Shown piece after piece: positions 33,823-44,689 of a stretch of DNA of 64,000 nucleotides. Position 1 is the stretch's first letter, and every line of letters starts with the position of its first letter. The translations under genes and the position numbers were made by a program. The notes below the pieces were generated by a model. It was not told the origin of the DNA. It did no database searches and saw nothing but the letters and a program-made list of their open reading frames with translations. Source of the DNA: Polytrichum commune. Lineage: Eukaryota; Streptophyta; Polytrichopsida; Polytrichales; Polytrichaceae. The stretch is taken from NCBI GenBank assembly GCA_950295325.1, contig OX485805.1, positions 6,882,501 to 6,946,500 on the forward strand, given 5' to 3'.

Positions 33823-35820
33823 ATGGGGATGGTGGCGGCATTCTCCAAGGGGGACTCGGAGTTGGACGGAGACTTGGCATCGATTTTTCGGCAGCGGCTC
33901 TCGAACCCGCAAGCAGAGTGGGATACTAGCCCATCGCCTCAATCTCCCTTCCATTTCTCGGACCGGACCGCGGAAGCTGAAGGCATCAGCGACGCATTCA
34001 ACTTGCAAGGGAAATCACCGGAGCTTCAACAGCAACATTACAATTTGCCAGGGTCACACTCATCGTCTCTCCGAGCTCCGGATCCAGCTCCACCGGGGTC
34101 ATCGGAGCTCATGAGGGCCATCTCCGCACAGAAGCTGGACCAAGATGCCATGTTCCGGTCACTTGCGCAGAGAGCCGGAATCCAAAGCTATACCTCCCTG
34201 CAGGAATTCCGACAACATGTGCAAGAACAGGAGAGTCAACACCAAATTGTTCCAAGTTTGCCTCAGATGCCACACACTGCACCGCATGAACGGCAATCTT
34301 CCACCTGCTGGTCCACCACCACCCACAACGCTCATATTGCCATCTCCGGCGATGTGAACAAGCCAGTAGTAAGTGACCCCAATCCATCCCAAGTCTTGAG
34401 AGACAGGTTTATGTTTGGACCAAGGCTGATGCCAACCTTAGTACGAGACTTTTCTCAACCACTTAACAACAACAACAATCCTCCGATGCAGCTCTGGAAC
34501 AGAGAGGATGGCGAGTCGATGCAGCATGGAGGTAACTGGCCTGTGAGTAATCTCACTCAGGCAGAGTTAATGCCAACCTTTCCCCAAGTGATCAGGGCAG
34601 CAGACACCGAATCTTCTGTGGTGACAAACTTCAACTCGGTAGGGTTGGAGCAACAGCCACAGCATCGACATCAACAACGTCAGCAAGCCCTAGACAGTAC
34701 AGGAACATCGGGGTTGCAGCTGGTGCACTTGCTTCTAGCATGTGCGGAAGCTGTGGAGAACGAGCAGTTAAATCTTGCGCAAGTGATATTGGTTCGTCTC
34801 AATACCTTACTTGTTCCCCGTGGCAACACGATGCAGCGTCTCGCAGCGGTGTTCATCGAAGCGCTGACAGCGAGGATAACCAATTCTGCACACAGGGGTC
34901 AGTTTTACGGTCTGTGCAACAACAGCCACGTAGCCATCCTGGAGCTTCTGGAATCGTTCAGTGTTGTGTATGATTACACCCCGCTTGGCAAGTTCCCGCA
35001 CCTGACCTTGAACCAGATTCTCCTGGATGCCGTGGAAGGTGCGTCGAATGTGCATGTGGTTGACATAAAAATGCATTGGAGGGGAATGCAATGGCCAGCG
35101 TTCATCCAAGCTTTAGCGTTGCGTCCGGGAGGCCCTCCGAGGTTGCGTCTTTCCGCCATAGCCGGTATGGAAGACCTGGAACATTCGAAGGAGAAGCTCC
35201 AAGAATACGCACGCAACCTCGGAGTTCCATTTGAATTTTGTGCCATCCTTGAGAAGTCACCTTACACCATCGAGGACATCGAGGTTAGGTATGGCGAGAC
35301 GGTGTGCATCAACTCCTGTGCACATTTCCACACACTTCTTACCCTCGGAGAAGAGAGGTTCCACCAGCTGCTCTGTGAGCTTCGGTCACTAAACCCTAGG
35401 GTGCTTGTTCTCGCTGAGAATGATGGTGACCATAACTGTGATTCGTTCCTCCAGAGATTTGTAGAGTGTCTCAAATACTACTCGGCTGTCTTCGATGCCT
35501 TGGATGCATCCGTCCCCCCGGGGTCATCTGCTCTCTTTGCTGTTGAGCAGTTATTCTCTGGACAAAAAATTCGCAACATCATCGCATGTGAGGGCTCTGC
35601 TCGCGTCGAGCGACATGAGCGCATGGCGAGTTGGAACCGAAGATTTCTGTCTGCAGGCTTTCGATCCTCCCCTCTGAGCAGCCGTGCTATCAGCCAGGCC
35701 AGATTGTTGCTCTCCCTCTACTTCCATTGCGGGTACACACTGAGCAGTGACCACTACTCCATCGTTCTTGGCTGGAAGAACATGCCTCTGCTCGGTGCTG
35801 CGGCCTGGAAATCGTCGTAA
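33823..35820 (+). CDS. GRAS-family transcription factor, single exon, DELLA-like C terminus
   Basis: An intronless 665-residue frame. I start at the first in-frame ATG (33823). A second in-frame ATG follows two codons later, and the frame upstream opens only with a non-ATG codon. Residues 1-295 are low-complexity (Gln, Ser, Pro, Asn), as in GRAS N-terminal regions. No DELLA or TVHYNP motif is visible. The GRAS domain runs from about 297 to the end: LVHLLLACAEAVE (leucine heptad I), VHVVDIKMHWRGMQWP (VHIID variant, 410), ALRPGGPPRLRLSAI, GVPFEFCAI (PFYRE start), IIACEGSARVERHE (RVERHE at 594) and LGWKNMPLLGAAAWKS (SAW end). RVERHE and the AAW end recall DELLA/SCL3-type proteins, but the subfamily is unresolved. 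GRAS proteins act in the nucleus as transcriptional regulators. Confidence 0.95.
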   Translation: MGMVAAFSKGDSELDGDLASIFRQRLSNPQAEWDTSPSPQSPFHFSDRTAEAEGISDAFNLQGKSPELQQQHYNLPGSHSSSLRAPDPAPPGSSELMRAISAQKLDQDAMFRSLAQRAGIQSYTSLQEFRQHVQEQESQHQIVPSLPQMPHTAPHERQSSTCWSTTTHNAHIAISGDVNKPVVSDPNPSQVLRDRFMFGPRLMPTLVRDFSQPLNNNNNPPMQLWNREDGESMQHGGNWPVSNLTQAELMPTFPQVIRAADTESSVVTNFNSVGLEQQPQHRHQQRQQALDSTGTSGLQLVHLLLACAEAVENEQLNLAQVILVRLNTLLVPRGNTMQRLAAVFIEALTARITNSAHRGQFYGLCNNSHVAILELLESFSVVYDYTPLGKFPHLTLNQILLDAVEGASNVHVVDIKMHWRGMQWPAFIQALALRPGGPPRLRLSAIAGMEDLEHSKEKLQEYARNLGVPFEFCAILEKSPYTIEDIEVRYGETVCINSCAHFHTLLTLGEERFHQLLCELRSLNPRVLVLAENDGDHNCDSFLQRFVECLKYYSAVFDALDASVPPGSSALFAVEQLFSGQKIRNIIACEGSARVERHERMASWNRRFLSAGFRSSPLSSRAISQARLLLSLYFHCGYTLSSDHYSIVLGWKNMPLLGAAAWKSS

Positions 35821-36600
35821 GTTGTAACTATAAACACACAGAGATTCCCAAACTTACAGCTTTGTCCGGCACATTTAATTAGGTCTAAATGATCCATAGC
35901 AAATTACTAGGGTCGGGCACAAACAAACTGGCCCTGACTCATGTATCAGAGCTTTGGGAATAGATCATCAGCCTGGACGAGGTAGGAATGCTTGCAATCA
36001 TCCTGCAATCAATGAATGATCCTACAACAGCGTTACTGATCCACCACAACACACCGACAAATGAATTAGGGTATGTATAGTGTACATTGCCATAATCATG
36101 TGTACTGATGAATTTGAAGGCTTTTGCTCCTGCCCTCTGTAGACAGACACACCTAGACTCTTGAAATTTGCGATGATTGATGCTAGGCTAGGGCACTTAG
36201 CGAGATTGATAGATTGATAGAAGATTGTAATGGATCACCCGCAAGGTTACAATTAATGCAGGTGACATGATCATGTAGTGCACCAATCTCGTGTGGAGTA
36301 CAGATGTTCCGTCCACACTAATTTCAGAGTATAATTCCAATTCACTTTGTCTTCATGCCCACCAACTGATGCTCATGCCCTATTTGCATTCCCGAGAGAG
36401 AATAGGTTGCCACTCTTCTCCGTAAATCAAAGGAGGAGGATTCCTCAAGCTTTCTAATGTAGACTTTGGCAGCATGGTTACATACACTTGTGCTCTTCTC
36501 CGAGAGCAATCCGTCTCTCATTGCTAGAGACTCTTTCTATTCCTGTTGAGGAACCTGGGACATGACCACGTAATGTTGGAGTGTGCTCCAACACCTACAG
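35821..36600. other. 3' flank of the GRAS gene
   Basis: Presumably 3' UTR and spacer. No gene or clear repeat is seen. Oddly, short ATTGATAGATTGATAGA repeats occur near 36205. Confidence 0.45.
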
Positions 36601-36604
36601 TATT

Positions 36605-36790
36605 CGAGTGTTCCTTTAATTCAATCAGAATTTTGGTCGGGAGTTTGTTGTTTTGCATCAGTGTTTCGGGTAAGATTCTGGCTACAATCGGTCGAGATCC
36701 AAGTGTTTCCAACTCCAACCGCTTACGGGTTGATATCTTGCGGGTTTCCTTCGTTAAATTGGAGGGAAAATTCTTCAGCACCCAATCATT
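36605..36790 (+). repeat. Diverged AACCGGTT-family copy
   Basis: CAATCGGTCGAGATCCAAGTGTTTCC and CCAACCGCTTACGGGTTG follow the order of the family. The leading text TTTTGGTCGGGAGTTTGTTG also occurs near 52568 in UBR7 intron 2. Confidence 0.45.
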
Positions 36791-36859
36791 AGGACCATTT
36801 CTCTCTCCATTTCTAATGAAGGAGGAGGGCTTTGGAAATGCTGATTGCTTTCGCGAAAA

Positions 36860-37470
36860 ATCGAGGTGAATCGGGAACACGCTTTTCTCATGTCCTTGGA
36901 TTACCAGATGTTGGGGACATGATGTTGGAAAATGGGCAGTGTGCTTCCTTCATAAAATATTACATTTGTGGGTGCAGTGAGAGAGATAATAGCGATGTTT
37001 CATGTACTTTGAGGTTCTAGCACATAGTACCCACTTTGGTGGGATTTCTCGAGGGATAACCTTTTATCAACCAACCAACAATGATTAGTATAGGTGGACT
37101 TTGGAAGTGAGATTGTTGGTAATTATGAAGACATTCAAATGGTACCGTTTCAACTCTTCTCGTGTCATATTTCAACATGATAATGATTCTAAACCTACTG
37201 CAAAATTAGTCAAGTGATGGTTGTTAATGGAAAATTTTGATGTAATTACTTGGCCTCCTCAATCACTTGACCTAAATCCGATGAAGTATGTGTGTGACAT
37301 AAATGAAACGAGTATCCAACACCAACTAAAGGAATGCTTCAATTATGGGAGTGTGAGCAAGCTTCTTTCCATTTCATCACTCCTGAGTAGTGTTTAAAGT
37401 TCTATCATAGCATGCCCAATCATATCCAAGTTGATTTAGCTTCTGATGAAGAGTGGACAAATTATTGATC
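36860..37470 (+). pseudogene. Tc1-like transposase remnant (DD34E spacing)
   Basis: The plus strand reads VIFQHDNDSKPTAKLVK, stop, WLLMENFDVITWPPQSLDLN, PMKYV. This is the classic Tc1 catalytic block (FQQDNDPKH...WPxQSPDLNPxE). Counting from the Asp of FQHD to the position of the catalytic Glu gives 34 residues between them, so DD34E spacing. The Glu is replaced by Lys here and one TGA interrupts the block. The C-terminal ending FYHSMPNHIQVDLASDE, EWTNY, stop also fits Tc1. Upstream the frame is decayed but plausibly continues to about 36.9 kb. Terminal repeats were not found. Confidence 0.75.
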
Positions 37471-38604
37471 TATAAGTGGATGTCGATTACAAAATTGAGT
37501 CAACGTATACAATTCTCTTCAAATGATTGTTTCTCCATGTGCAATTTTGCTATAGACATGAGACTTTGAAAATGATGTACTAGACTATGACTATTAACTT
37601 ACATAAGCGAAAGTCTATATGTTGTTGTATTTATTACCTAGCATTGTGTGTGAAAATTGATGTTGTGAGCCACTGACTGAGTTTTGAGAGTCAATGTAAA
37701 TGGGTTCAGATCCTACAATAAGCCAACTTCTGCAAGTTCACTCAAACTTTTCTCCAAAGGATTTTCTACTATAAGACGAGCTCTTGTGAGTTATAGCCAA
37801 GTTCCAAACTTAGACCCAGAAGAGCCAAATGAGCCACCAAGCTCCAGGTGTACTACCTCTCTTATGTTATATGTTAATACTCTAGAATGACTGGTTTCAA
37901 AATCTCGACCAGTTTATTTGCCATTTCAATGGGCTGACTCCCTAATAAACTAGTGCATAAGGTATGTGGGTGTTATTTGGTTCATTTTTCAAGTTCTCCA
38001 ACTTTTGCCAATTGAATTTACACAACAAAACTCGTATCGCATTAGCAAATCTACAACGAAACATTTGTAAAAACTAAATGGAAAATCGGACATCCCTTAA
38101 TTTGATTATGCTTATTTGCATGTTTGTTGATTCCTTAATTGGATATCTAGGTCCTCCCAATTGCGTTCACTATTGAGTGTAGAGTAGTCATCAATATTTG
38201 AAGACGTAGTCCAATCTCTTTGAAACATATGTCTTCATGATGGTTGCGCTTTGATCCTTACTGAAACACATACAAGTCAAATATAGGGGTCCGATTAAGA
38301 AAACGAGCCACTGAAGACCCATCTACCTCATAGGCTTCTCTTTTCTGATTCCCCCAAATAACCTCCACTAGACCGATGGCCTGACAGAAAAGAAAAGGAA
38401 AAGTGGCGACGTTCAGCTCAATGAGGGGAAGGTGGGATAGGATTTCAAGGTCACTAAATTCAGAAGAAGGGACAAGGTGCTATCCGAGGCCACCTGCTTC
38501 CGGGAGAGTGCACCAGAACAGATCTCAGAATATAAGCAAAGCAGCCAGCCTACTTTTGTCCGCAGAGACAGGTCAATTCACACACAATTCAAATGGAGAT
38601 GAAC
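37471..38604. other. Intergenic DNA, no gene recognised
   Basis: Holds a reverse copy of the GATTGGACTACGT repeat near 38200. The short frame at 37684-37890 and that at 38403-38684 have no family features. Confidence 0.45.
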
Positions 38605-38664
38605 GGTTTCAATGTTTGGCGCTGGCTTTTTGCCTTCTGTCTAAAAATTTAAAAAATAATAAAA
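38605..38664 (+). mobile_element. 60-bp LINE-tail insertion with 14-bp target duplication
   Basis: TTTGGCGCTGGCTTTTTGCC, then TTCTGTCTAAAAA and an A/T-rich tail, flanked by perfect AAATGGAGATGAAC at 38591-38604 and 38665-38678. Confidence 0.88.
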
Positions 38665-39203
38665 AAATGGAGATGAACACATGAAGGAAGGAGGCGGGAG
38701 GACCAGCTTCAACGAACTACAGAGCTTCTGCCACGAATCAAACCCTTCCCAGGAGAGAGATTGGTGAACGACTTCAAGCAGGACACACACGACATGCAAG
38801 TGGCGACCTGTTGAGGCTCGGTCCCACAGTGAGCTCCCTGGATCTGTTTGTTCTTTGAAGCAGAACTTTCACTCTGTGTCTGATCATTTGCTCATTGCGA
38901 CTTTCATTGGACCTAAAATGAAATTAAGCTTTTTGGAACCTTGAGTTGAAACCATGAACGATGAAAGCAAGTAGGGGCAAGTTAGAGCGTCCCCACCAGC
39001 AGAGGTATAAGTCAGTTGAACGGCACTCCTGGAAATCCGGTGCCCAGGACGCCAAGTTCTAACGTCCACCAGTCGACGCTAACGCCATAAAGGGTGCCGG
39101 ACCGGGCATTTGGGAGGAGCTCTTCGGGTATATTGGCCTCGGGTACCGTGTTCTGCCCGCCAACGCCATCCGGCAGTTAGCCCAACTTTGGACTTATTCC
39201 ACC

Positions 39204-40442
39204 ATGTCAGGAAGGGGGGGGGGTGTGCCTGCAACGGGTGGGAGGACCAAGAAGGGCATGAACTTCTGTCCGGAGGAGGAAGAACAGTGTTGCTGAAGTT
39301 TTATGCATACTTCCACCGATGCCAGGAGAGGGATAGGGCAGAAGAATGCACAATTTTGGATCAATGTAGCAACGCACTATGCTAGACACAAACCCGAGGG
39401 AGGAGCTGATCGTCCTGCTAGGTCTCTAGAGACAAAATGGTCTGACATCAAGCAATCTGTCGCCAAGTTCAGTGGTTGCTATCAGTCATTGAGAGATCTG
39501 AATGAGAGTGGGAAGAGTGAGGATGATTTTGTATTAGATGCTATGAGCTTGTACAAGCAAAAATGTGGGAAGGCATTTGTTCTAAAACATTGCTGGTTGT
39601 TGTTAAAGAGCTATCCTAGGTTTGCGGCAATATTTATGGGCAAGCGAAAGGGTGGAGGGTTTGATCCGCCCTCAAAAGAGGGGCTGCCTGTTGATCGTCG
39701 CGATCTGCTTTCTCCGAATGGCCAGGCTCCCTCCACCGAATCGCCACCTGCACAGACAAGACCACAGGGTGCTAAGTCGGCAAAAAACGAGCATGCACAA
39801 AGTAAGGGGAAGGAGCTAGCTTTGCGCGCTAATGCAAAAGCTACAACTGACTTTGCTGCAGCTACATTGAAGAAAGCTGAGCAAATTGCTCAGCAAAATG
39901 CTTTTAGCTTGTTTACAGTAGAGGATAAGAACATTACCTGTGACCTTGCTAGACAGTGGTTCCACCTCCGCAGGACCCAAGAGCTTGCAAAGCTCAAGGC
40001 ACAGGTTGCTGCCGAAGTTGCTGCCTCCAACGAGTCTGCTCCTCCTCGGTTTGGAGTCTGCTCCAACACGCCTGTTGCACCTGCACCTGCACCAACACAA
40101 GGGTTAGGGTTTAGAGGAGATTTGAATGAAGAAGATGATGCTGATGATGATTGTGAAGATGATTCCTCCGACTTGTTTGCAGACAGGAGGAGGGTAGCTG
40201 ATCTAAATGCTTTTGGGAATGACTTCGGCCAACCAGCTTCGGATCGTGATGAGGATACAACCACCATCCTAGATTCTCAACCTAATGACTTCGCAATTAA
40301 CCCTCCCCCATCACAACGTCGACGACTCTCTGCTGATCCTCATGAACTCTTTGGCCAGTTTTGGACCCCTGCAATTCGGGAACAGTTTGTACCTAGGCAA
40401 ATCTCCCCTCCATCCACATGGTTGCAGGGCTTAAGAATCTGA
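39204..40442 (+). pseudogene. Harbinger-type SANT/Myb (NAM-associated) ORF1 with one in-frame TGA
   Basis: From the ATG at 39204 the frame reads through GRTKKGMNFCPEEEEQCC to a TGA at 39294-39296. It then continues unbroken for 382 codons to the stop at 40442. The N-terminal half matches the SANT/Myb-like DNA-binding proteins of PIF/Harbinger elements and their plant relatives: GQKNAQFWINVATHYARHK, GGADRPARSLETKWSDIKQS and KFSGCYQSL. The C-terminal half has the NAM-associated pattern with an Ala/Lys-rich helix (KATTDFAAATLKKAEQIAQQ). An acidic run (EEDDADDDCEDDSSD) and a Ser/Pro tail follow. The stop falls where such proteins often have Arg, so CGA to TGA by CpG decay is likely. An internal ATG at 39303 could give 379 residues lacking the first SANT helix. 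Confidence 0.8.
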
Positions 40443-40572
40443 ATTATGTATTTGTTAGAATTAGGCTCATAATTATGTATTTGTATTCCTGATTTATGTC
40501 TGCAATTCATTTGTCTTAATTGGATTCCAATGTGCAATGTTATGCAACGTCTCTTCAAACGCGGCGTCAACA

Positions 40573-40598
40573 AACACAAACACAAACACAAACACAAA
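40573..40598. repeat. CACAAA microsatellite
   Basis: Four tandem ACAAAC units inside the Harbinger element. Confidence 0.85.
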
Positions 40599-40720
40599 CC
40601 ACGCCACGCTCCAGCTCCCTGGAGCTCCATGAATTTTTTCCTTTATACCTGCAACTTGGGGTTTTGACGACGGTTATGGGACCATGAGCTTTTGACCACC
40701 CTGATCTGCAGTCACTAAAA

Positions 40721-40883
40721 GACTGCAGATTTGTTTTGTGGGTTTTACAGCTGAAATTTTAAGAATTTGGGGGCATGTTATATACCGTTGGAAAGGTATT
40801 GAAAATATCTTTCCAGCGGTATATAACATGCCCCCAAAGTCTTGAAATTGCAGCTGGAAAACCAAGAAAACAAATCTGCAGTC
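40721..40883. repeat. 163-bp imperfect palindrome inside the Harbinger element
   Basis: The left arm begins GACTGCAGATTTGTTTT and reaches GGGGGCATGTTATATACCG. The right arm is its reverse complement, ending AAAACAAATCTGCAGTC. Transcribed RNA would form a long hairpin. It may be a separate tiny MITE nested in the larger element; no target duplication was identified. Confidence 0.8.
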
Positions 40884-41328
40884 TTTAAGAACCCATTTCA
40901 AGATGGTTTAGGTAGGACGACTCAAACATTAGACCATGTTGTTGTGGTCCATATATTAATGGGTGACAATAGAAAGTCTCAAATTAACTCATATAGTGAT
41001 ATTAGTGTAATGTTTTATTTTGTGATTGATGAAAATCTAGTATGATTAGTGAATTAGTTAATTAGTGAATTAGTTAACGAGGGATTTTAGTATATTTCCG
41101 GGCGGAGAACCGAAAGGGATCGGGTAGGGAATCGGGCAACACATCGGGCACGGAATCGGTATCCGGGCAAGGCATCGGGCAAGGCTAATGGAATCAGGCA
41201 AGGGGGTAATACCGGGCGGGGGCCGGCCTCGAAGAGGGGCATGTACCCGAGCTAGTGGGCTCCAACAATATGTCGGGTAAACCCACACTATGCCCGGGGC
41301 GGTGCCCGGTGTAGTGGGGATGCTCTTA

Positions 41329-42284
41329 GTTTCAATCACGAAGCTGGCTTTGGCTTCTTCTACCTGAAATGTGACAAAACCATATAATATTACACAAGTG
41401 CTAATGCAAACCCCGTTTCATAGTCATTTTGGGACTTGTGTGTATTCCATCCATGGGTTCCAACTTTTGATGCTGGCAATCCTCTGAGGCAATGGTACAC
41501 AACGCATGGATTGGGCCCACAAGCATGAAGTGGTTGTCTCACAAAGTCTCTGTGACAATGAGAAGAGCTGCCAAAGATGAGGGTGACCTAGACTCTAACC
41601 CTACTAGAATTTCATCCTCCCTTGAAATTGTTCCCTTTGTAGGTGAGGTACATGATTCTCCTAGTTCGGGACAATCAAAGAGGATGGGCAATCAGGAGGA
41701 CAACTTGACTGTTGATTGTGTCTATTGAAAGACTTCTACAACAAGATGCATATTACTCACATAAAAGGACTTCAACACATTCTAAGACTTGAACTTAGGT
41801 TAAACATAAATCAAGAAGCTTAGCCAAGCATCAAAACATTGTGAAGTAAGTTCCCTCTTTACTACATTGTGTACCGCAAGGTTGCGGTATTACATACAAC
41901 CAAAAACCTACATAGGCAACACCTTGTCATACACTCCTAGGCAAGAGCTCAAGACACACACCAACACCAAACCACTCACCTTCCCGTGCATACTAAAAGG
42001 GGTGCCAAGGAGAGAGATGAAATCATTACTTGAAGAGGAAGGCAACTACCATAGTCCTTTCAAACGAGAGCGGAAAGAGTAAGAGTGAGATGGCGAACTC
42101 ATTACATGGACATCCTAATTGGCAAGTTCTAGTTAGCAAAGTGATGACCTAGACAAACCCTAAACAATAGTGTCCTTGAAACCCAAAGCCTAGCTCCGCC
42201 CCCTAACCAATCCACATATGTTATCGTTATTCTTGCTAACGTGTCGGAAGGGGGTAAGACACGTTCTCCTCAACACCTACATTC
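41329..42284. other. DNA 5' of the LINE, possibly its ORF1 region
   Basis: Short open frames at 41492-41728 and 41867-42082 show no family features. LINE ORF1 proteins are poorly conserved, so part may belong to the adjacent LINE. Confidence 0.35.
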
Positions 42285-43468
42285 TTGCTCCCTGGAGCTT
42301 GTGATGACAACAAACCACTCATGAAGGTGGGATGCTTAGCCTCTACACTTAAGCACATAGGTTTGATTGAGGAGGAAGATCTCAAGGTATTCATGGATGT
42401 TGTGGACGATAGGTCCACTCCGACCTCGCCATTGCCCCCCAGTGCCACGGATGAGCAGGCGCTGTCACTTCTTCCCTCAAATATAATGCATAAACCCACC
42501 CGAAGTTCTAGAAGTGTGGAGGCGCTTACCCTAACCGGTGGAGCTTGCCAAGAACTAAGCAAGGCAACGAGTGTCCCGGGCATGAAGTCCTCCACTTGCA
42601 CGAAGACTCAACAAAGCAGTGAGGTGGTGCCTACCTTCAACTTGTGGAGGAACTTTAGTAGATCCTCTTCCAAAGACACAAGCGAGTTCGGCTTGGGCAA
42701 CATCCCCCCATCTTCCGCATCCTCCATATGAAATTACACTCCTTATCAATTAATGTTTAGGGCATCAATAATGATCATAAAGTTGGAGTAACTAGAGACT
42801 ACATTGGTAGTTTTACTCCTAGGATTGATATCCTTTGTTTGCAAGAACACATATTAAATGGAGATAATGTGGACATGAACATTAGGATGCTTTGGAAAAA
42901 AATTTATTTTTGGTCTATATAAGCTAGCCCTAGCAATGAGGTTGAGAATAGGAAAGTGGGTACAGGGCGTGGTGGTATTGCCATGTGTTTTCATCCTAGA
43001 CTATAACCGCTAATTCTTGACCAAGGCACGATATTTGGAAATAGAGTTTAGTGGATTAGATTTAAAGGTTTGGAAGGTGGGAATCTTGGGATTCTTAATG
43101 TTTGCTTCAAACTTGGTTGGGGAAAGGTATGCCATGTGGATTTTAGTACTTCAAGTTCTTCCTTTGGACCGTAGGTGGATTATATCTAGAGGTTTTAACA
43201 TGGTAGAGAGTCCTCTAGAAAGGTCCTCATCCTAATGTAGCCAACTCATGGGATTAAGAGAAGAACTAATATGAATTGATATTAAAAACAAGTATACTAT
43301 CAAAGATTGTTTAGTAGGAATGATGGCCCAATTTACTATTGGGATAAGCATAAGAATGATGGCATTAGAGTTCTTGTGAGACTCAACAGATTTATTCCTT
43401 CTCCAACTCAGTCCATAACCCTGACTTCTCATGTTGGTCATTATAAGTTCCATGGCCTTATCAACTAA

Positions 43469-43693
43469 AATGAGCCAATTGGTCCGCTCAATTTAATGTA
43501 GGGAACATGATGGGAACATAATGGTTGCTAGTTGGAATGAGAGAATACATGTTGAGGGTTCTTAAAAAACAACTCAACCATTCCAATACACCTACACATG
43601 TTTATAAAACCATACAAATAATCAATTGTAATATGGAAGATCTCATCAATTGTGACAAAAGGATTGACTCATAATGGCCCAATTGGCTCATTT
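43469..43693. mobile_element. 225-bp MITE nested in the LINE, 8-bp target duplication
   Basis: Inverted ends AATGAGCCAATTGG and CCAATTGGCTCATTT, flanked by TCAACTAA at 43461-43468 and 43694-43701. An 8-bp duplication suggests a hAT-type non-autonomous element. Confidence 0.7.
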
Positions 43694-43924
43694 TCAACTA
43701 ATGACCTCATTATGAGCCAACGAAAATGACCTCATAATGAGACTGAAGGTTGTTGATAGTAGATCTATTTGTCTCACTAAGTAGGTTAAATTGGAGCTGA
43801 ACTTGCCAAAAGTCAAGATATTACCTGAGTTTAGCCTCTTCCAACCTAGACTCCATTGCTTTGGCAATACATAATTGTTAATAAACTTGCGCAACATTCT
43901 TAAGCTTTGTAAAGAAAGGCATTT

Positions 43925-43943
43925 GGGGGGGGGGGGGGGGGGG
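43925..43943. repeat. 19-base G homopolymer
   Basis: An uninterrupted run of 19 G, followed by CGCGGGGGG. It lies within the LINE between the endonuclease and reverse transcriptase regions. Confidence 0.85.
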
Positions 43944-44193
43944 CGCGGGGGGACGCTTCCCATAAGGCTTTAATGGGTTCTTTGGCCTCTTGGAGAGATC
44001 TCGTATCAACCCTCCAAGAGGAACCCCCTTGAAGGTTAGTGCTAAGATTCATAAGAAAAGAGCCTAGATGATTATAAAAAAAGATGAATCCCCAAGGAAA
44101 TGGCTCTAAAATGAGGTAGGTTTCCCAATGGAGTTCAAACCATTGCTTGATTGCATTATTGTTTAAAAAAAGGGATAGATTGAAGCTAACTAA

Positions 44194-44689
44194 GGGGCGG
44201 TTTACACTATGGACCATGAAGTCGTCCCACGGCCGTCTAAGCGATGTGATTGGACGTTGAAGTCGTCCCGGGACGACTTGGGTTTACACCAAGGAAAAAA
44301 TGGCAGAGTGACCACGGAGGTTGAGGTCCACAAATTTGTTTTTTTAAGCCTACTCTATCCACTGCCATGGTCCAATGGGTTTTCCGTTGGGACAAGCAAA
44401 AGAGGTGGTCTAGGAAAAATAGCAAAGGCCCATGTCAAAAAAATGTCGTTTTAATGATTTTTTTGGATTTTTTTAATGATTTTTTTTCCAACTTAGTTAA
44501 TGACTCCACTTTTTGGTGCATGGTCATTCTTCATGGTCCACATTCGGTTTACACCTAGTGAAGGGCCCACGAACCATGAAAACTAATATTTTAGTAACTC
44601 GGACCATGGAAGTCGTCCCATGAAGTCGTCCCATGCAAAATAGGCCTCTTACATGGGACGACTTCATGGTCCATAGTGTAAACCGCCCC
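44194..44689. mobile_element. Harbinger-like MITE nested in the LINE RT region, TAA duplication
   Basis: A 496 bp element with perfectly matching 36-bp terminal inverted repeats starting GGGGCGGTTTACACTATGG and containing CATGAAGTCGTCCCA, flanked by TAA on both sides. Removing it rejoins the LINE sentence IEAN...ITLLNITYKI in one frame. The perfect ends suggest recent insertion. Motifs of GTCGTCCC recur inside. Confidence 0.92.

Larger units (their letters stand above)
38985..41325 (+). mobile_element. PIF/Harbinger element with TTA target duplication
   Basis: A 2341 bp element. Its ends GAGCGTCCCCACCA and (reverse complement) GAGCATCCCCACTA form the terminal inverted repeats, with TTA on both outer sides (38982-38984 and 41326-41328). 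The right subterminal region (41090-41320) is dense in CGGGCA motifs. The interior carries a SANT/Myb-type ORF and a 163 bp palindrome, but no DDE nuclease frame is visible, so it would depend on a transposase supplied from elsewhere. Confidence 0.85.

Noticed and set aside
34109-35754. Many antisense and alternate-frame ORFs within the GRAS gene
   Set aside because: Overlap a clear 665-residue coding frame; typical of GC-balanced coding DNA.
43694-44217. Minus-strand open frames that look faintly LINE-like
   Set aside because: The plus-strand LINE reading runs through this stretch and across the nested MITE, so the minus frames are shadows.
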